Origin: Streptomyces carpinensis
GTDB lineage: Bacteria > Actinomycetota > Actinomycetes > Streptomycetales > Streptomycetaceae
Reading direction: 5' to 3'
DNA: 64,000 nt
Assembly: GCF_002154505.1 (NCBI RefSeq)
Contig: NZ_MUBM01000007.1
Location: forward strand, 38,002 to 102,001
The notes under the pieces were generated by a model. That model was not told where the DNA came from. It made no database searches and saw only the letters and a program-made list of their open reading frames with translations. Each line of letters opens with the position of its first letter. Positions within the stretch are counted from its first letter, which is position 1. Of the stretch, positions 9,144 to 17,687 are shown one piece after another. Made by a program: the position numbers and the translations under genes.

Positions 9144-9161
9144 TGGTAACAGCTGTTACCA
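9144..9161 (-). promoter_or_regulatory. TA operator palindrome
   Basis: TGGTAACAGCTGTTACCA is a perfect 18-bp palindrome just upstream of the antitoxin start. Its position and symmetry fit binding by a dimeric ribbon-helix-helix antitoxin. Confidence 0.6.
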
Positions 9162-9278
9162 CGATGTGCCCGGGCCGGATTCCCTTCGTGGGGACCGGGC
9201 TCGCCGTTGCCGACCTTGTCGTCCGAGCGCGGTCCTCTTCGCGGTTTGAGCCCCCGGGCGTGCGGCGACGGTCGGCGG

Positions 9279-9812
9279 TCAGCGGTCGGCCCGCTGGTCG
9301 ATGCCGGCGTCGTCGGGAGAGCCCGGGGCGTCGAGGACGGAGGTCTCCACCTCCCCGACGCCCCACCCGTACGCCAGCTTGTGCACCTCCAGCACAAAGA
9401 AGGACTCCGTGGCGACGATCCCGTCGATCAGATGAAGGCGCCGCGTCATCAGGTCGGTGAAGTGCGCGGTGTCCCGGCAGATCACCTCGGCCATGATGTC
9501 GAATCCGCCCGCCGTCATGATGACGTACGCGGTCTCGGGAAGCTCCCGCAGCGCCCGGCAGACCGACGGGGCGGTACCAGGCCGTACCCGGATGCCGATC
9601 ATCGCGAGCCGGTCGAACCCGATGGTCAGCGGGTTGGCGATGCCGACGACTTGCAGGATCCCGGCGTCCTTCAGCCGCTGCACCCGGTAGCGCACGGAGG
9701 ACGCCGGGATGCCCACATCCGAGGCGATCAGGCTGTAGGCGCGTCGTCCGTCGGCCTGCAGGATGGCGATGATGCGCCGGTCGATGGCGTCGAGCGGGCT
9801 CGGGGAGGACAT
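9279..9812 (-). CDS. Lrp/AsnC-family regulator
   Basis: A 177-aa transcription factor. The N-terminal winged helix-turn-helix (about 8-60) contains LDAIDRRIIAILQADGR and IPASSVRYRVQRL, and the C-terminal RAM ligand-binding domain follows (about 75-155). The C-terminal tail is Asp/Pro-rich. Such proteins form octamers and sense amino acids or their breakdown products. It lies 130 bp downstream of the aldehyde dehydrogenase on the same strand, so it probably controls the adjacent dehydrogenase, permease and amine oxidase genes. Confidence 0.9.
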   Translation of the reverse strand: MSSPSPLDAIDRRIIAILQADGRRAYSLIASDVGIPASSVRYRVQRLKDAGILQVVGIANPLTIGFDRLAMIGIRVRPGTAPSVCRALRELPETAYVIMTAGGFDIMAEVICRDTAHFTDLMTRRLHLIDGIVATESFFVLEVHKLAYGWGVGEVETSVLDAPGSPDDAGIDQRADR

Positions 9813-9942
9813 ACGGCTGCTCCGGAGGTCGCGACCAAGATGTGGACCGGGCCGGTGGCAGTCCCCTCGGCACGGGGACGGCCACCGGGTCCGCCGGTCC
9901 AGGGTACGGAGCCCCGCGGAGCGGGCCAGTCACCAGCCAGGA

Positions 9943-11379
9943 TCAGAGGCTCATGACGCCCGTACGGAGATCGGACATGTCGAGCAGCGTGTGCTTGCCG
10001 CCGATCCGGCCCCAGCCGGTGCCGCGGTTGCCCGCACCGCCGAACGGCATGTTGACGTCCCAGAAGCAGGTGCTGTCGTTGACGACGACCTGACCGACGG
10101 CCAACTCCTCGACGAATCGGTGGGCGGAGGCCATGCTCTGGGTGAAAACCGCGCCCTGGAGGCCGAGTCTGTCGTCGTTGGCGATCCGCAGCAGTTCGTC
10201 GTCGCTGCCGCCGGTGATGACCGGGACAACCGGGCCGAAGGACTCCTCGCGGGAGAGCAGGCTGTCCTCGGGCACATCGTCCACCACGGTGAACTCGTAG
10301 TAGAGATCGGTCGGTTGGCCCGGGTGGCGCTGCCCGCCGAGCAGGATCCGCGCGCCACGCTCCCGCGCGTCCGCCATGTGCCGGTCCATCTTGGCCGCGA
10401 CACCCTCGTTGTTGAGCGGTCCGAGGTTCGTCGCCGCGTCGAACGGGTCGCCGAGAACGACGTCCTCGGCGGCGCGGAGCACGGCCTCGACGAAGCCGTC
10501 GTGCGCGTCGGCGTGCACGACCACCCGCTCGGTGGCACAGCACACCTGCCCGGAGCACAGGTACGCGCCGTACACCGCGGCGCGGGCCGCCGCGTCCAGA
10601 TCGGCGTCGGCGAGCACCACCAGCGGCCCGTTGCCCGAGCACTCCATGAGGGAGCGCTTGAGCCCGGCGGCGGCCGCTACCTTCGCGCCGGTCGCAGAGG
10701 AGCCGATGAAACCGATGGCGTCCACACCGGGGTGGCGCACCAGCATGTCCCCGGCCGCACCCTCGCCGGGCAGGACGTTCACCAGGCCCACCGGTACCCC
10801 TGCCTCGACGATCGCCTCCATGGCCTTCAGCACGGTCAGCGGGGTGTTCGCCGGCGGCTTGATGACGTGCGCGTTGCCGGTTGCCAGACCGGGCGCGACG
10901 AACTCGGCGAACATCAGCAGCGGGAAGTTCCAGGGCGTGATGATGCCCCAGGTGCCGACCGGTCGGTAGAAGGTCCACATCCGCTTGGTGCTGTCCGTGG
11001 ACGGCATCGTCTCACCGTGCAGCCGTACCGCGTCCTCGGCGTGCAGATGGAACAGCTGCGCCGCCTCCTCGACGTCGGCGACCGACTCGGCGAGCGGCTT
11101 GCCCTGCTCCAGCGTCTGCAGACGGGCCAGTTCCTCCACCCGGCCGGACAGCGCGTCGCCGACACGGTGACAGATCTCCGCCCGCTTCCAGACGTTGACC
11201 CTGGCCCAGGCCTGCTGCGCCTCGTTCGCGGCCTTCACGGCGATGTCCAGGTCCGAGGCGGAGGGGAGAGGGATGGTGCCGATGCGCGCGCCGGTCACCG
11301 GGCTGATGACGTCGTAGGTCTCGGTACCGGTGCTGTCGGCGTATTCGCCGTTGACGAAGAACGGGTGCACGGCAGACAT
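9943..11379 (-). CDS. NAD(P)-dependent aldehyde dehydrogenase
   Basis: A 478-aa ALDH-superfamily enzyme that oxidises an aldehyde to the acid. The cofactor fold includes TPWNFPLLMFAEFVAPGLA. The catalytic cysteine is in SGQVCCATER, where two cysteines lie side by side. The general-base Glu is in MECSGNGP, where the usual LELGGK is altered. Start ATG 11379 follows AGAAGGG, and upstream codons are not family-like. With the divergent permease and the amine oxidase it completes an amine to aldehyde to acid route. The substrate is unknown. Confidence 0.88.
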   Translation of the reverse strand: MSAVHPFFVNGEYADSTGTETYDVISPVTGARIGTIPLPSASDLDIAVKAANEAQQAWARVNVWKRAEICHRVGDALSGRVEELARLQTLEQGKPLAESVADVEEAAQLFHLHAEDAVRLHGETMPSTDSTKRMWTFYRPVGTWGIITPWNFPLLMFAEFVAPGLATGNAHVIKPPANTPLTVLKAMEAIVEAGVPVGLVNVLPGEGAAGDMLVRHPGVDAIGFIGSSATGAKVAAAAGLKRSLMECSGNGPLVVLADADLDAAARAAVYGAYLCSGQVCCATERVVVHADAHDGFVEAVLRAAEDVVLGDPFDAATNLGPLNNEGVAAKMDRHMADARERGARILLGGQRHPGQPTDLYYEFTVVDDVPEDSLLSREESFGPVVPVITGGSDDELLRIANDDRLGLQGAVFTQSMASAHRFVEELAVGQVVVNDSTCFWDVNMPFGGAGNRGTGWGRIGGKHTLLDMSDLRTGVMSL

Positions 11380-11494
11380 GGAGAGCCCTTCTGGTCGTAA
11401 CGGGGAGAGCGCAGAGGGGGGTGCTGACCACACCATCGGGTGGCAATGAAAGGCTGTCAATAGGACGGAACCCGCAATTCGAGGCCCAGTTGAT

Positions 11495-11507
11495 TGCTGA
11501 ATCAGCA
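11495..11507. promoter_or_regulatory. 13-bp palindrome in divergent promoter region
   Basis: TGCTGA-A-TCAGCA is a perfect inverted repeat in the 272-bp gap between the divergent aldehyde dehydrogenase and permease genes. It is a candidate site for the nearby Lrp-type regulator. The assignment is inference. Confidence 0.4.
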
Positions 11508-11651
11508 GGCACAAGCCATTGACACTGCGAAATCGGTGGGCCTACGGTGCGTGGCTCATGGGCCCGGCTCTGCCGCGGGCACACCTCCTCGTTCTCCCTT
11601 CCCGGCTCTTCCCTTCCGGCTTCGTCATCGCTCGCCGTCCGAAGGAGACCC

Positions 11652-13085
11652 ATGTCCGAGCAACCCGCCCTTGCCAAGAAGATGCGCTGGCACGACGGCT
11701 TCGCCATGTCACTGACCATGCCGGCGGCGCTCATCGCGTCCCTGGGGGCCTCCATCGGAGGGCTCGGCGCATGGGGCGCGATCGCCCTGTGGACGGTGTC
11801 CATGGTGCTGGCCACCGCCACCAACTGGATCTACACCGAGATGGCCGCGATGTTCCCCGACTCCTCCGGCGGAATCGCGCACTACGCCACCGAGGGCTGG
11901 CGCAGCCGCGCCCCCGTCGTCGGAGCCCTGGCCGGCGTCGGCTACTGGCTGCCCTGGACGACCGCCCTGTCGGTGTACGCGGGGATCATCGGCTCCCTGG
12001 TGCAGGCGCAGTGGTTCCCCGGCCAGACCTGGACGCTCGACCTGGGCGTGGCGGAGCTGAGCCTGCCGATCGTGGTGGGACTCGTCGTCATGGGATTGCT
12101 GTACGCGGCCGCGATGTACGGCCTGCACGCGGCGATGTGGGTGGTCTACGTGACCGGCGGGATCCTGCTGATCCCGCTCGCGGTCTTCATCGTGGGGCCG
12201 TTCCTCTCCGGTGACTGGAGCACGGCCGGCCTGCACTGGAACCTGCACGGCACGAGCGGGCTCCGCGAGGCCCTGGTGTGGCTGTACATCATGGCCTGGA
12301 CCTCCTTCGGCGTGGAGGTGTGCGCGACCTTCGCCCCCGAGTACAAGGAGACCGTGCGGGACACCTCCCGGGCGCTTCGCGCGGGCGTGCTGTTCTGCCT
12401 CGGCGTCTTCATCGTGCTGCCGCTGGCGCTCTCCGGCTACGTCGGTGAGAAGAAGATCGGCGAGGACCCCACCGCCTTCTACGTCGGCGCCTTCCAGGAC
12501 TTGGTCGGCGGCGCCGCCGACCTGATGATCGTGTTCCTCATCGCCTCACTGCTGCTCATCATGATCACCGGACTGGCCGACGGCTCGCGGGTGCTCTACG
12601 ACATGGGCCGACAGGGCGTGACGATCCGTCAGGTAGGTGTGCTCAACCGACGCGGTGTGCCGGCTCGCGCGCTCACCGTCGCTCTGATCATCAACGTGAT
12701 CGTGCTGGTGGTACTCAAGACGCCGCTGGCGATCATAGTCACCGGCAACCTGGGCTACATCCTGACTCACATCCTGGCGATCTCCGGTTTCGCGCTGCTG
12801 CGCCGGGACCGCCCCGACCTGGCACGCCCGATCCGGCTCCCCGACTTCTTCGTGCCGCTGGCCTGGTTCCTCACCGCACTGCTGGCCGTCATCCTGGTCG
12901 TCGGCGCCACCGGCTTCTCCATCACCGGCTACGGCGGCTTCAGGGAACTGGCCATCGCCCTGGGCGTACTGGCCGCGGCGGTCGTGCTGTGGGAGTACCG
13001 CCGCCGTGTCCAGGACCGCGACGCCTCAGCACCGGCCGGCGACTCCGCCATCCACGAGCAGGCGGAGGAAGCCCCCCGCCTTTGA
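11652..13085 (+). CDS. APC-family amino acid/amine permease
   Basis: A 477-aa membrane protein with about 12 helices. The N-terminal motif AALIASLGASIGGLG corresponds to the substrate-binding unwound helix 1 of amino acid/polyamine antiporters. The start follows GAAGGAG. It probably imports an amine or amino acid for the amine oxidase encoded 213 bp downstream. The substrate cannot be inferred more closely. Confidence 0.88.
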   Translation: MSEQPALAKKMRWHDGFAMSLTMPAALIASLGASIGGLGAWGAIALWTVSMVLATATNWIYTEMAAMFPDSSGGIAHYATEGWRSRAPVVGALAGVGYWLPWTTALSVYAGIIGSLVQAQWFPGQTWTLDLGVAELSLPIVVGLVVMGLLYAAAMYGLHAAMWVVYVTGGILLIPLAVFIVGPFLSGDWSTAGLHWNLHGTSGLREALVWLYIMAWTSFGVEVCATFAPEYKETVRDTSRALRAGVLFCLGVFIVLPLALSGYVGEKKIGEDPTAFYVGAFQDLVGGAADLMIVFLIASLLLIMITGLADGSRVLYDMGRQGVTIRQVGVLNRRGVPARALTVALIINVIVLVVLKTPLAIIVTGNLGYILTHILAISGFALLRRDRPDLARPIRLPDFFVPLAWFLTALLAVILVVGATGFSITGYGGFRELAIALGVLAAAVVLWEYRRRVQDRDASAPAGDSAIHEQAEEAPRL

Positions 13086-13298
13086 ACTGCACGGTGCCGT
13101 GACCGTCAGGCGGCGGTCGTCGCACCGCCACTCGCCTTCCTTGGACTTTCCGCCGCATTCCGCGTCCCGCTCCCGCCCCGAGCCGTGCCGCACGCACGGC
13201 GTCACGCACGACCAACCCCCCAACCCGTCCCCAGACCGGCGGATTCGTGCACCGCGGCCGCCGCTCACCACTCCCCCCTCACAGGCAAGGACTTCGGC

Positions 13299-14915
13299 AT
13301 GGCAGGATTCCAGGGCCGTACGCGCCTTAGCACCCACATGCGCGCGATGTTCTCGGCACACCACGACGCGGCACGCACCGGCGTGCCGGTGGAAGAGTTC
13401 CAGGGCACGCGAGCCGAGGGCGCGAGCCGTAGGCAGTTCCTGCGCGGTGCCGCGAGCGGACTGGCGGTCGCCACGGCCGGCGGGCTCGGCGTCCGCTCGC
13501 TGCTCCAGGCTCCGGCGGCCAACGCCGCCACCGCACCCAGAGTCGTCGTCGTCGGAGCCGGCCTGGCCGGTCTGCGGGCCGCCCACGACCTGTACCGCAG
13601 GAAGGGCATCGCCACCACGGTCTACGAGGGCAACACCCGTGCCGGCGGCCGGTGCTGGAGCCTGCGTGACTTCTTCGACGCGGGCGATGTCGTCGAACAC
13701 GGCGGCGCCTTCATCAACACCGACCACACCGCCGCCCGCAACCTGGCGGCCACGCTCGGCCTGACCCTGCGCGTCGTCAGCGGCGGCAACACGTCACCCT
13801 ACGGGGACAAGTACTGGATCGACGGGGCGCTCTACAGCACCAAGGAGGCCAACGCCGACTGGAAGGCGGTGCAGCCGAAGTTCGCCGCCGAACTGGCCGC
13901 CGCTCCCTACCCACAGACCTACGACAACCACACCGCACGCGGCCGCCAACTCGACCTCATGACGGTCGACGAGTGGCTGACCGCCAACGTCCCCGGCGGC
14001 CTCGGCAGCCGGTTCGCCAAGCTCATGCAGTCCAACGTGCTCTCCGAGTACGGCCTCGACCCCAGCCGGCAGCCCGCCCTAAATCTGATCTACCTGCTGG
14101 GCTGGAACAGCCCAGGCTCCCTCGCCCCACTCCCCGGCGACGACGAGAAGTACTCGATCGTCGGAGGCAACGACCAGCTCGTCTCGGGCATGATCGGCCA
14201 GCTGCCGCCCGGCACGGTGCAGTACGGGAAGAAGCTCACCGCGCTCCGGTCCAACGCCGACGGCACGGTCACCTGCACCTTCAGCGACGGCCTGGCCCTC
14301 TCCGACGTGACCGCCGACAAGGTGATCCTGGCGTTGCCCTTCACCACGCTCCGGAACTGCGACCTCACCAACGCCGGCTTCTCCGCGCTGAAGACACAGG
14401 CGATCCAGCAGCTCGACCTGGGCACCAACGCCAAGCTCCACGTGCAGTTCACCAGCCGGCCGTGGGTGGCGCAGAAGTACGGCGGCGTCGCGTACACCAA
14501 CCCCGACACCCTGCAGACCGTCTGGGACGACAGCGTGGGCCAGGCGCTGCCCCAGGGCATCCTGTGCCAGTTCCCGGCCGGTTCCGTCGTGACGAACGGC
14601 TGGACGGGAGCGGCCTTCGGCACCGCCCCGGCGGCGCAGGTCAACACCTTTCTGACTGGAATGGAGCCGATATTCCCCGGAGTGACGGCCGCCTACAACG
14701 GAAGGGCGTACCGCGACGTCTGGCACCTCAACCCCTGGTCCAAGGGCGCCTACAGCTGCCCCCGCGTCGGCCAGTACACGACCCTCTGGGGCGCCCAGCC
14801 CGGCGCCGAGGGCAACGTCCACTTCGCCGGCGAGCACACGTCCCTCGACAGCTACGGCTTCCTCGACGGGGCCATCGCCTCCGGCGAACGGGTGTCGAAG
14901 GAGATCGCCCCCTGA
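13299..14915 (+). CDS. Tat-exported flavin amine oxidase
   Basis: A 538-aa flavoprotein of the monoamine/L-amino-acid oxidase family. The unusually long N-terminal leader carries a twin-arginine motif SRRQFLRG (Arg 44-45), then a hydrophobic segment and an Ala-Asn-Ala cleavage region. The FAD Rossmann motif VVVVGAGLAGLRAA is near residue 80 and GGRCWS near 112. The C-terminal FAD-binding segment GEHTSLDSYGFLDGAI is intact. It should act outside the cell, oxidising an amine to an aldehyde, ammonia and peroxide. It is cotranscribed, or at least co-oriented, with the permease, and the aldehyde dehydrogenase is divergent. Confidence 0.88.
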   Translation: MAGFQGRTRLSTHMRAMFSAHHDAARTGVPVEEFQGTRAEGASRRQFLRGAASGLAVATAGGLGVRSLLQAPAANAATAPRVVVVGAGLAGLRAAHDLYRRKGIATTVYEGNTRAGGRCWSLRDFFDAGDVVEHGGAFINTDHTAARNLAATLGLTLRVVSGGNTSPYGDKYWIDGALYSTKEANADWKAVQPKFAAELAAAPYPQTYDNHTARGRQLDLMTVDEWLTANVPGGLGSRFAKLMQSNVLSEYGLDPSRQPALNLIYLLGWNSPGSLAPLPGDDEKYSIVGGNDQLVSGMIGQLPPGTVQYGKKLTALRSNADGTVTCTFSDGLALSDVTADKVILALPFTTLRNCDLTNAGFSALKTQAIQQLDLGTNAKLHVQFTSRPWVAQKYGGVAYTNPDTLQTVWDDSVGQALPQGILCQFPAGSVVTNGWTGAAFGTAPAAQVNTFLTGMEPIFPGVTAAYNGRAYRDVWHLNPWSKGAYSCPRVGQYTTLWGAQPGAEGNVHFAGEHTSLDSYGFLDGAIASGERVSKEIAP

Positions 14916-14933
14916 CACCGGCACGGACCACGG

Positions 14934-14963
14934 CGTGGCCCCGGAGGAGTCTCCAGGGCCACG
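14934..14963 (+). terminator. terminator after amine oxidase
   Basis: A 12-bp stem with one mismatch (CGTGGCCC-GGAG paired with CTCC-GGGCCACG) and the tetraloop GAGT lies 19 nt after the stop codon. It is strong enough for an intrinsic terminator of the Streptomyces type without a U-tract. Confidence 0.65.
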
Positions 14964-15328
14964 GCCCGCCCCAACCGGACTTGTGGCCCCCACGACAGCG
15001 ATCGTCATCGGGGCCTGGTGGGGTATCGACATGTCTGACGGAATTACCTGGCTCTCCGAGCCGAACGCCATCGACTGCACCGACCACAGCGTCGTCAGCG
15101 CCCGGGGCCTCGGCCGGTTCAGGCGAGCCGGCAACCAGCGTCGCCGGCCTCGGCAGTCCTCCGGACGCCGCTGACGGCTATGCCAACCATGGCGTGACCA
15201 TCAAGCACAACCCCGCCCGGCCGCAACGCCGCCCTCATACGCCACCTCACCGGCCCGACCGGCAATGTCACCACGCTGGACGACCACCACGCAGACAGCG
15301 ACCTTCCGCCCGGCGGACGAAGCGAGTG
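14964..15328. other. gene-free convergent spacer
   Basis: This lies between the convergent amine oxidase and glutaryl-CoA dehydrogenase genes. I see no gene, repeat or RNA in it. Reading frames here are shadow-like and lack start signals. Confidence 0.5.
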
Positions 15329-16507
15329 TCAGCGGTAGGCCGCCTGGCCGGTGAGGGCCTGTCCGACGACGAGTGTGTGGATCTCGCTGGTGCCCTCATA
15401 CGTGAGGACGGACTCCAGGTTGTTGGCGTGGCGCAGCGGCGAGTACTCGAGGGAGATGCCGTTGGCGCCGAGGACGGTCCGGCACTCGCGGGCGATGGCG
15501 ATGGCCTCGCGGACGTTGTTGAGCTTGCCGACGCTGATCTGTTCGGGACGGATGCGGCCCTGGTCCTTGAGCCTGCCCAGGTGCAGGGCGAGCAGGGCCG
15601 CGTTGCCGAGGGAGACGCTCATGTCCGCGAGCTTCTTCTGGGTCAGCTGGAACGCACTGATCGGCCTGCCGAACTGGACGCGGGAGTCGGCGTACTCCAG
15701 GGCTGCCTGGATGCAGTCGCGGCCGGCGCCGACCGCTCCGAAGAGAATCCCGAACCGGGCCTCGTTCAGGCAGGACAGCGGCCCGCGCAGGCCCTGGGCG
15801 TGCGGCAGGCGCGCCGAATCGGGCAGCCGCACGTTGTCGAAGTACAGCTCCGAGGTGATCGAGGCGCGCAGCGACATCTTCTGCTTGATGTCGTGGGTGG
15901 TGAAGCCGGGGGTGCCGCGCGGCACGAGGAAGCCGCGCACGCCGTCCTCGGTCTGCGCCCAGACCGTGGCGACGTCCGCGATGCCGCCGTTGGTGATCCA
16001 CATCTTGGAGCCGTTGAGGATCCAGTCGGCCCCGTCGCGTACGGCCCGGGTGCGCATGCCCGCCGGATTGCTGCCGAAGTCCGGCTCGGTGAGTCCGAAG
16101 CAGCCGATGGCCTCGCCTGCGGCGAGCCGCGGCAGCCACTCCTGCTTCTGCTCCTTGGAGCCCCACTTCCAGATCGAGTACATCGACAGCGAGCCCTGGA
16201 CCGAGACGAAGCTGCGGAAGCCGGAGTCGGCGGCCTCCAGTTCCAGGCAGGCCAGTCCGTAGCTGACGGCGTTGGTGCCGGCGCAGCCGTAGCCCTCCAG
16301 ATGCATGCCCAGCAGGCCGAGCTTGCCGAGCTCGGGGGCGAGCTCGCGGGCGAAGTGCGCGTTCTCGAACCACTCGCCGATGTGCGGGCGCACCCGGTCG
16401 GCGAGGAACCTGGCGACGGTGGCCTGGATCTCGCGTTCCTCGTCGGAGAGGACCGAGGAGAGGTCGAGCAGGTCGAGGGGGTCCTTCATCGGCTTGGCGC
16501 CGCTCAT
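15329..16507 (-). CDS. gcdH: glutaryl-CoA dehydrogenase
   Basis: A 392-aa acyl-CoA dehydrogenase. Flavin contacts are CFGLTEPDFGSNP and WITNGG near residues 135-175. The C-terminus has LGANGISLEY followed by the catalytic glutamate in TYEGTSEIHTL and GQALTGQ, the spacing and wording typical of glutaryl-CoA dehydrogenases, which oxidise and decarboxylate glutaryl-CoA to crotonyl-CoA. It is the last gene of a three-gene operon with a CaiB-type CoA transferase and a semialdehyde dehydrogenase, which supports the glutarate assignment. Start ATG has GGAGG-like upstream bases. Confidence 0.88.
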   Translation of the reverse strand: MSGAKPMKDPLDLLDLSSVLSDEEREIQATVARFLADRVRPHIGEWFENAHFARELAPELGKLGLLGMHLEGYGCAGTNAVSYGLACLELEAADSGFRSFVSVQGSLSMYSIWKWGSKEQKQEWLPRLAAGEAIGCFGLTEPDFGSNPAGMRTRAVRDGADWILNGSKMWITNGGIADVATVWAQTEDGVRGFLVPRGTPGFTTHDIKQKMSLRASITSELYFDNVRLPDSARLPHAQGLRGPLSCLNEARFGILFGAVGAGRDCIQAALEYADSRVQFGRPISAFQLTQKKLADMSVSLGNAALLALHLGRLKDQGRIRPEQISVGKLNNVREAIAIARECRTVLGANGISLEYSPLRHANNLESVLTYEGTSEIHTLVVGQALTGQAAYR

Positions 16508-16532
16508 GGTGTGTTCCTCCGGGTGAGTGGGG

Positions 16533-17687
16533 TCAGGAGTCCAGCCAGTCCGCGATCTCGGCGGTGTGCTCGCCCAGCCGGGGCGGGCGGCGGTCGTACC
16601 GGGGCGGGGTGGCGGACAGGGAGATGGGGTTGGCGACGAGATCCGTGTCAGGGCCCTCGTCGCCGTCGACCACGGCTCGCGGCGCGAGGCCGAGGCGGTC
16701 GGCGAGGTCGAATGCCTGGGCGAGGTTGTTGACGGGGCCGCAGGGGACGCCCAGGGGGGTGAGGTGCTCGAACCATTCGGCCGCGGTGCGGGCGGCGAGC
16801 AACCGCGCCAGTTCCCGGGACAGTTCTTCGACGTGGGCGACCCGGTCGCCGTTGGTGGCGAAGCGCGGGTCTTCAGCCAGCTCCGGCGCGCCGGTGCCGC
16901 GGCAGAGCGCCGCGAACTGGCGGTCGTTGCCGACGGCGATGACGAGCGGCTGGTCCTTGGCCTGGTAGACCTCGTACGGCGCGATGGACGGGTGGCGGTT
17001 GCCCATGATGCCCGGTACCTGTCCGGCGAGGGTGTATCCGGCGGCCTGGTTGACCAGGCTCGACAGCAGGGTGGAGAGCAGGTTGACCTGGACGTGCTGT
17101 CCCTGGCCGCTCGCCTCCCGGTGGCGCAGCGCGGCGAGCACGCCGATGGCGGCGTGCAGGCCGGTGAGGACGTCCACCACGGCCACGCCGGTCTTCACCG
17201 GCTGCCCGGGGGCGGGCCCGGTCACGCTCATCAGCCCGCCGACGGCCTGGATCAGCAGGTCGTATCCGGGCAGATCGGCTCCGGGGCCCGCGCCGAATCC
17301 CGTGATCGAGCAGTAGACGATCCCCGGGTTGGCGGCACGGACGTCGTCGTAGCCGAGCCCGTACTTGTGCATGGTTCCGGGCCGGAAGTTCTCGAAGAGC
17401 ACATCGGCCCGGCGTGCCAGTTCGGCGGCGCGGCGCCGGTCGGCTTCGTCGCGCAGGTCGAGGGCGAGGGAGCGCTTGTTGCGGTTGACCGAGAGGAAGT
17501 AGGTGGCCTCGCCGTGCGCGTGCGGCGGGCCCCAGGCGCGGGTGTCGTCCCCCGCGGCGGGGTGCTCGACCTTGATGACGTCGGCTCCGAGGTCTGCAAG
17601 GAGCATGGTGGCGTAGGGCGCGGCCAGTACGCGTCCGAAGTCGGCGACGAGTACGCCGCTCAGTGGCAGCGGAGAGGGTGTGGTCAC
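16533..17687 (-). CDS. CaiB/BaiF-family CoA transferase, probably glutarate-specific
   Basis: A 384-aa type III CoA transferase. Its N-terminus (VLVADFGRVLAAPYATMLLADLG) is shown here only as an identifier in two halves: VLVADFGRVLAAP and YATMLLADLG. The nucleophilic aspartate is expected in LPGYDLLIQAVGG, near residue 145. It probably moves CoA from succinyl-CoA to glutarate, as mammalian SUGCT does, feeding glutaryl-CoA to the next enzyme. The GTG start overlaps the stop of the aldehyde dehydrogenase by GTGA, and 25 bp separate it from gcdH. Confidence 0.85.
   Translation of the reverse strand: MTTPSPLPLSGVLVADFGRVLAAPYATMLLADLGADVIKVEHPAAGDDTRAWGPPHAHGEATYFLSVNRNKRSLALDLRDEADRRRAAELARRADVLFENFRPGTMHKYGLGYDDVRAANPGIVYCSITGFGAGPGADLPGYDLLIQAVGGLMSVTGPAPGQPVKTGVAVVDVLTGLHAAIGVLAALRHREASGQGQHVQVNLLSTLLSSLVNQAAGYTLAGQVPGIMGNRHPSIAPYEVYQAKDQPLVIAVGNDRQFAALCRGTGAPELAEDPRFATNGDRVAHVEELSRELARLLAARTAAEWFEHLTPLGVPCGPVNNLAQAFDLADRLGLAPRAVVDGDEGPDTDLVANPISLSATPPRYDRRPPRLGEHTAEIADWLDS

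Noticed and set aside
13973..16732. Very long open frames over the amine oxidase and glutaryl-CoA dehydrogenase genes
   Set aside because: These are antisense or frame-shifted shadows of real genes, rich in Arg/Pro/Ala with no domain, as expected in high-GC DNA.
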